Source: Nonomuraea aurantiaca (GTDB taxonomy: Bacteria > Actinomycetota > Actinomycetes > Streptosporangiales > Streptosporangiaceae). From it: 53,343 bases of DNA. The stretch covers positions 1 through 53,343 of the forward strand of contig NZ_JAIWNB010000042.1 in the NCBI RefSeq assembly GCF_020215705.1. Direction: 5' to 3'. Both the position numbers and the translations under genes were made by a program. The number at the start of each line of letters is the position of its first letter. The first letter of the stretch is position 1. The notes beneath the pieces are model-generated. The model was given only the letters and a program-made list of their open reading frames with translations, made no database searches and had not been told where the DNA came from. Below, piece after piece: positions 50,113 through 53,343 of this stretch.

Positions 50113-51015
50113 TTACGAGGGTGCCGGCCCCCTGCCGGCGGCGATCTCGGCGAAGGCGCGGATGCGTGCGTTCTCGTGCGCGGTGCACCAGATCGGCCCC
50201 AGAGGCAGGGGTGGCATATCCCGGATGGGGATGGTCACGATGTCCGAGCGGCGGAACAGCGGCATGTGCTCGACGGTGGGATGGATGACGCGTCCGCGCG
50301 CCACCAGGGAAGCCGTCTCATGAATGGTGCCGACGCGGTACGTGCGGTGGACGGCTCTGCCCGATGGCGTGTACAAGGGCGTGATGGCGTCGTGCAGCGC
50401 CGCCGGATACTGCGGCATGATCGCGATCTCCTCATCACCGAGGTCCTCGACGGACACCGATCGCCGGACCGCCAGCGGATGGGCGCTGGCCACAGCCAGC
50501 ACGCGGGACCGTGAGTCGATCACCGGGCCGGCGGTCAGGTCGGGCTCGTCCAGGATGAGCCAGCTGATCAGGATGTCGATCTCGCCCCGGCGCAACGGTC
50601 CGTAAAGATCGGTGACGTTGATCTCGCACAGGGCGATCCGGCAGTCAGGATGGCGTGCCTCGAAGGCCTCGACGACCTGCGTCAAGGCCTGGCCTTCGGC
50701 GGTCGCGGCGAACCCGACCCGCAGCAGTCCGGCGGGCTGCCTCGCCTCTGTACGGGCATCGTGGACGGCCGCGAGCAGTTGCCCGTAGGCGGGCTTCATC
50801 CGATCGGCGAGCCGGTGGCCCAGAGGGGTGAGGCGCGCACGGCGGCTGGTGCGTTCGAAGAGTGGAGCGCCGATCTCCCGTTCCAGCGAGGCGATGAGCC
50901 TGCTCACCTGTGGCTGGGATAGATGGAGTCGTTCGGCGGTGCGTCCGAAGTGGAGTTCCTCGGCCAGCGTCAAGAACGCCTCGACATGGACGAGGGTGAA
51001 CCTCACCTCACTCAC
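50113..51015 (-). CDS. LysR-family transcriptional regulator
   Basis: 300 residues: LysR HTH (TLVHVEAFLTLAEELHFGRT, QPQVSRLIASLEREIGAPLF) and effector domain (LLRVGFAATAEGQALTQVVE). GTG 51015 gives the usual N-terminus and follows AAGG; GTG 51006 is an alternative. The frame open to 51294 is not credible. Divergent from an SDR gene, its likely target. Confidence 0.88.
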   Translation of the reverse strand: MSEVRFTLVHVEAFLTLAEELHFGRTAERLHLSQPQVSRLIASLEREIGAPLFERTSRRARLTPLGHRLADRMKPAYGQLLAAVHDARTEARQPAGLLRVGFAATAEGQALTQVVEAFEARHPDCRIALCEINVTDLYGPLRRGEIDILISWLILDEPDLTAGPVIDSRSRVLAVASAHPLAVRRSVSVEDLGDEEIAIMPQYPAALHDAITPLYTPSGRAVHRTYRVGTIHETASLVARGRVIHPTVEHMPLFRRSDIVTIPIRDMPPLPLGPIWCTAHENARIRAFAEIAAGRGPAPS

Positions 51016-51181
51016 CGCCGCCTTCGTTCGCGTCCGCGCGCCAGATCCATGCGCCCATGGTATCGATCCTTGCATAGATCGCCGTTGATCAAGCCGGCCT
51101 GGGCGCGCATGCTGACTTCTGCGGGGGCGTCGGCGAAGACCGGTGTTCTCGCCACGCCTGCCAACGAACCGTGGGGATTCG

Positions 51182-51916
51182 ATGCCGCTTCTTTCTCTGG
51201 AGAACAAGGTCGCGCTGGTGACCGGGAGTTCACGTGGTATCGGCCGAGCGACCGCCCGGCGCCTGGCCGCGGACGGCGCTTCGGTGGTCGTCAATTACGT
51301 CAACGACGAGCGCGCCGCGCGAGAGGTCGTCACCGCCATTTCCGACGCGGGGGGCAAGGCCGTTCAGATCAAGGCGGACCTGTCGGGGCGGATCGAGGTT
51401 CAGCGGTTGTTCGACGAGGCGGAGGCGGCGTTCGGCCGGCTCGACGTGGTCGTCGCCAACGCCGCTACCGCGCTCGTCAAGCCCGTCGTCGAATGCACTG
51501 AGGAGGAATTCGACACGGTCTTCGACACCAATACCAAAGGCGTGTTCTTCACCTTGCAGGAGGCCGCGCGGCGCACGTGCGACCAAGGCCGGATCATCGC
51601 CGTCTCCACCGCCGGCACGCGCATGTTCTTCACCGAACTGGCGCTCTATCTCGGCAGCAAGGGGGCTGTCGAGCAGTTCGTACGTGTGCTGTCAAGGGAA
51701 CTGGCAGCGCGCCAGATCACGGTGAACGCGGTCTCACCCGGCTTCACCGACACCGATCTCCTTCCCGAGCGGGATCGGGCGGTCGCGGCAGGCATGTCCG
51801 CCTTCAACCGCATCGGCACGCCTGCGGACGTCGCCGACGTGATCGCGTTCCTGGCCGGCGACGCCGCCCGCTGGATAACGGGACAGAACCTCAACGCCAC
51901 GGGCGGCGTGATCTAG
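51182..51916 (+). CDS. SDR-family oxidoreductase (FabG-like)
   Basis: 244-residue classical short-chain dehydrogenase. Cofactor motif TGSSRGIG, structural VANAATA (replacing NNAG), catalytic Ser in AVSTAGTR, YLGSK (Tyr-x-x-x-Lys) and VSPGFTDTDL. ATG 51182 with GGGGA upstream. Divergent from a LysR regulator, an arrangement often used for substrate-induced oxidoreductases; substrate unknown. Confidence 0.88.
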   Translation: MPLLSLENKVALVTGSSRGIGRATARRLAADGASVVVNYVNDERAAREVVTAISDAGGKAVQIKADLSGRIEVQRLFDEAEAAFGRLDVVVANAATALVKPVVECTEEEFDTVFDTNTKGVFFTLQEAARRTCDQGRIIAVSTAGTRMFFTELALYLGSKGAVEQFVRVLSRELAARQITVNAVSPGFTDTDLLPERDRAVAAGMSAFNRIGTPADVADVIAFLAGDAARWITGQNLNATGGVI

Positions 51917-52179
51917 CGTGAGAGCACCGCCGCGTCGATGTGGAAGCGGGCCGAACCGCAGTGCTTCAAGGAGTGCCGGAGCTGGCTGGCGCGCCGCGCC
52001 GCCGAGGCGGATGGGTGGAGGTCGCCGTTCGGGGCTCGGGTTATCGCCACTGGCCGTTCTGATGCGGGTGGTCGACCAGCGAGGCTCGGCGACGGCAAGC
52101 TAACTACGTGCAGTTGATTTACTGCAGAGAGTCATAATTCTGAGAAGTCGACACTACCGAGACCCGAAAAGGGGAACCA
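51917..52179. other. Non-coding gap with a short inverted repeat
   Basis: No credible gene. TGCAGT (52109-52114) and ACTGCA (52121-52126) form a 6-bp inverted repeat beside TTGATT and CATAAT, a weak promoter-like cluster with a spacer of only 13 bp. The following AAAAGGGG at 52167-52174 looks like a ribosome site for the fragment that follows. Confidence 0.4.
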
Positions 52180-52425
52180 CTTTCGCTGGCCGGTCTGACC
52201 ACCCTGGCCGTCGCCGTGGCGACGGCCAGGGTGGCTCTCGTCAACCCATCGCTTGCCGCGGCCCAAACGCCGGAGCAGCAGTGGTTCATGGAGTTCGACG
52301 GCGTGCCGCAGGGAAAGATCTGGACCCGCAGCAGTAGGCACGGCCAGTGTCTGACCGCGGACCCCGAACACCTCTGCCGTCACCACCGCCCCCTGCGGAT
52401 GATCTCTCGACTCTCCGTCGCCTAG
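52180..52425 (+). pseudogene. Remnant of a small secreted protein
   Basis: After AAAAGGGG the plus frame reads LSLAGLTTLAVAVATARVAL and NPSLAAAQTPEQQWFMEFDG, i.e. a signal peptide with an ALA-type site followed by a mature start, but no initiator codon is present and the frame degenerates after KIWTRSS. Another frame just before 52540 ends GAGYASRIPSEVVGFNCA, possibly the displaced C-terminus. The start of a secreted subtilisin-like protein is one possibility. Confidence 0.3.
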
Positions 52426-52656
52426 GTAGTCGGTACGACCGCTGCATGACTTCGGGCTCACCTTTGGCTGGCCCCCAACAAGGGCGCCGGCTACGCCAGC
52501 AGGATCCCGAGTGAGGTCGTCGGCTTCAACTGCGCCTAGCCGCACCGCCGCCCGCTCCGAGCCGGGAGCGGGCGGCCGTCCGCGCGATCGCGGTTACTCA
52601 GCGCTACTTTTGGGGGCTCATACGGCTACCCGAGCATCCGGCCTTCTGGTCGGTGG

Positions 52657-53038
52657 CTAGGAGTTGTCCGAGGTGATCGCGGCGGGCTCGGTCTTGGACC
52701 GAGCGGCTGCGAGGGTCTTGTGGACGACGCCGACGAGACCTCCACTCCGGCGGCGATGCCCTCCAGTACCTTGACGCCGACGCCGCGCTGGAACAGGTCG
52801 TTGAGGACGATCAGCCCTTCCAGGAGGTTGCGGCCGAGCCGGTCGACCTCCTGGACGGTCAGCGGGTCGCCGTCGCGGATGTAGGACAGAGTATTCAGCG
52901 GATCGGGCCGGTCGTTGGTGGCGAGTTGCCGCTGATCTTCTCCTCGAAGACCTACCAGCAGATGGGATGGAGGGCGTCGTGCTGCCGCTGGATGTTCTGC
53001 TTGTCGGTGCTGACTCGGATCAGGCCTCTTGCGTTCAC
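52657..53038 (-). pseudogene. Serine resolvase/recombinase, multiply broken
   Basis: Minus-strand pieces of one gene: start GTG 53038 with GLIRVSTDKQNIQRQHDAL (catalytic Ser in RVSTD), then an in-frame TAG after PICW, VFEEKISG, a frameshift, and GDPLTVQEVDRLGRNLLEGL, VLNDLFQRGVGVKVLEGIAAG. That last IAAG runs straight into GVEVS and, after a 1-nt loss, VGVVHKTLAAARSKTEP, which belongs at the C-terminal HTH of these proteins. About 60-70 residues between are deleted. The gene marks a past mobile element. Confidence 0.75.
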
Positions 53039-53124
53039 GGCAAGGTCGGCACCTCAGAAGGTGTGTTCGATCCCGAACAGCGGCCTGCCGATCCTGCCCG
53101 ACCACTCCCCAGATATTCCTTAGC

Positions 53125-53146
53125 ACGAATATTCGTTATAGTGAAT
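53125..53146. promoter_or_regulatory. ArsR-type operator/promoter region
   Basis: ACGAATATTCGT (53125-53136) is a perfect 12-bp palindrome, overlapping a second repeat TATTC...GAATA (53130-53146). TATAGT within it (53137-53142) is a good -10 box. Such AT-rich dyads over the -10 are typical ArsR/SmtB operators, and the following gene is an ArsR protein. Confidence 0.6.
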
Positions 53147-53165
53147 ACTTCCGTCCATAGACGCA

Positions 53166-53343
53166 TTGTTCACCGCATTGGCCGACCCGGCCCGCTGGCG
53201 GCTCGTGGGCCTGCTTGCCGAGCGGCCGCGGCCGGTCGGTGTTCTCGCTCAGCTCGCCCAGGCGCGCCAGCCACAGACGACCAAGCACCTGCAGGCCCTT
53301 GAGCGTGCCGGCGTCGTCACCTCCCAGCGCTCCGGCCAGCGCC
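53166..53343 (+). CDS. ArsR-family regulator, partial (runs off the window)
   Basis: The frame reads FTALADPARWRLVGLLAERP, VGVLAQLAQARQPQTTKHLQ, ALERAGVVTSQRSGQR: an ArsR winged helix up to the wing. The start is uncertain. TTG 53166 is the first usual initiator; three codons earlier ATA GAC GCA would correspond to the MDA start common in relatives, so the ATG may have mutated to ATA. The gene continues beyond 53343. Confidence 0.72.
   Translation, partial: MFTALADPARWRLVGLLAERPRPVGVLAQLAQARQPQTTKHLQALERAGVVTSQRSGQR

Overview
The window is GC-rich DNA with strong third-position G/C bias, many GTG starts, ATGA stop/start overlaps, leaderless-looking promoters, Tat-type signal peptides and a high density of LacI, TetR, LysR, ArsR and WYL regulators. 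This fits a soil actinomycete, most plausibly Streptosporangiales (Nonomuraea-like); that placement is inferred from gene content, not proven. No rRNA, tRNA or CRISPR array was seen.

Layout. 0.1-3.9 kb: a secreted CBM-pectate lyase (PL9) and a secreted PIG-L deacetylase-propeller protein, converging on a perfect terminator hairpin. 4.4-10.2 kb: a tightly coupled operon of two permeases, an ATPase, a binding lipoprotein and an adenosine-deaminase-like enzyme, divergent from a LacI regulator, with a tandem palindromic operator between them. 10.2-16.5 kb: a cell-envelope cluster of sugar epimerase, GT2, small membrane protein, cytochrome b561-molybdopterin oxidoreductase fusion, GT87-type mannosyltransferase, DUF2064 glycosyltransferase and methyltransferase; the divergent centre carries OmpR/PhoP-like 11-bp-phased repeats. 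16.5-21.0 kb: WYL regulator/VOC protein and M28 peptidase/ArsR regulator, each pair divergent around a clear inverted repeat. 21.1-29.0 kb: a plant-polysaccharide utilisation locus (LacI, 2-hydroxyacid dehydrogenase, CUT1 sugar ABC system, GH43 enzyme, alpha/beta hydrolase) with two matching operator-like sites.

29.0-34.3 kb is an accessory zone containing two phosphotransferases and a LysR regulator among at least six broken genes: MFS/DUF5937 pair, GerMN protein, alpha/beta hydrolase, LLM oxidoreductase and a secreted Ca-binding metalloprotease-like protein. 34.3-36.4 kb: a TetR regulator divergent from a Tat-exported Lcp rubber oxygenase with the whole known active-site set. 36.5-45.0 kb: the most novel-looking locus, an eight-gene one-direction cluster behind a perfect 19-bp palindrome: a regulator of unusual architecture, a complete sugar ABC transporter with its own ATPase, two CE7-like esterase paralogs (one without a nucleophile) and a SelA/DgaE-like PLP enzyme. 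45.0-53.3 kb: a glycoside-hydrolase-like enzyme, DHFR/RibD-type reductase, a large LuxR-type ATPase regulator, a LysR/SDR divergent pair, then a decayed stretch with a rearranged serine-resolvase pseudogene and an ArsR gene cut by the window edge.

Most loci share one logic: import of a plant or microbial polymer-derived compound under a dedicated repressor, with the catabolic enzyme encoded at the end of the transport operon.
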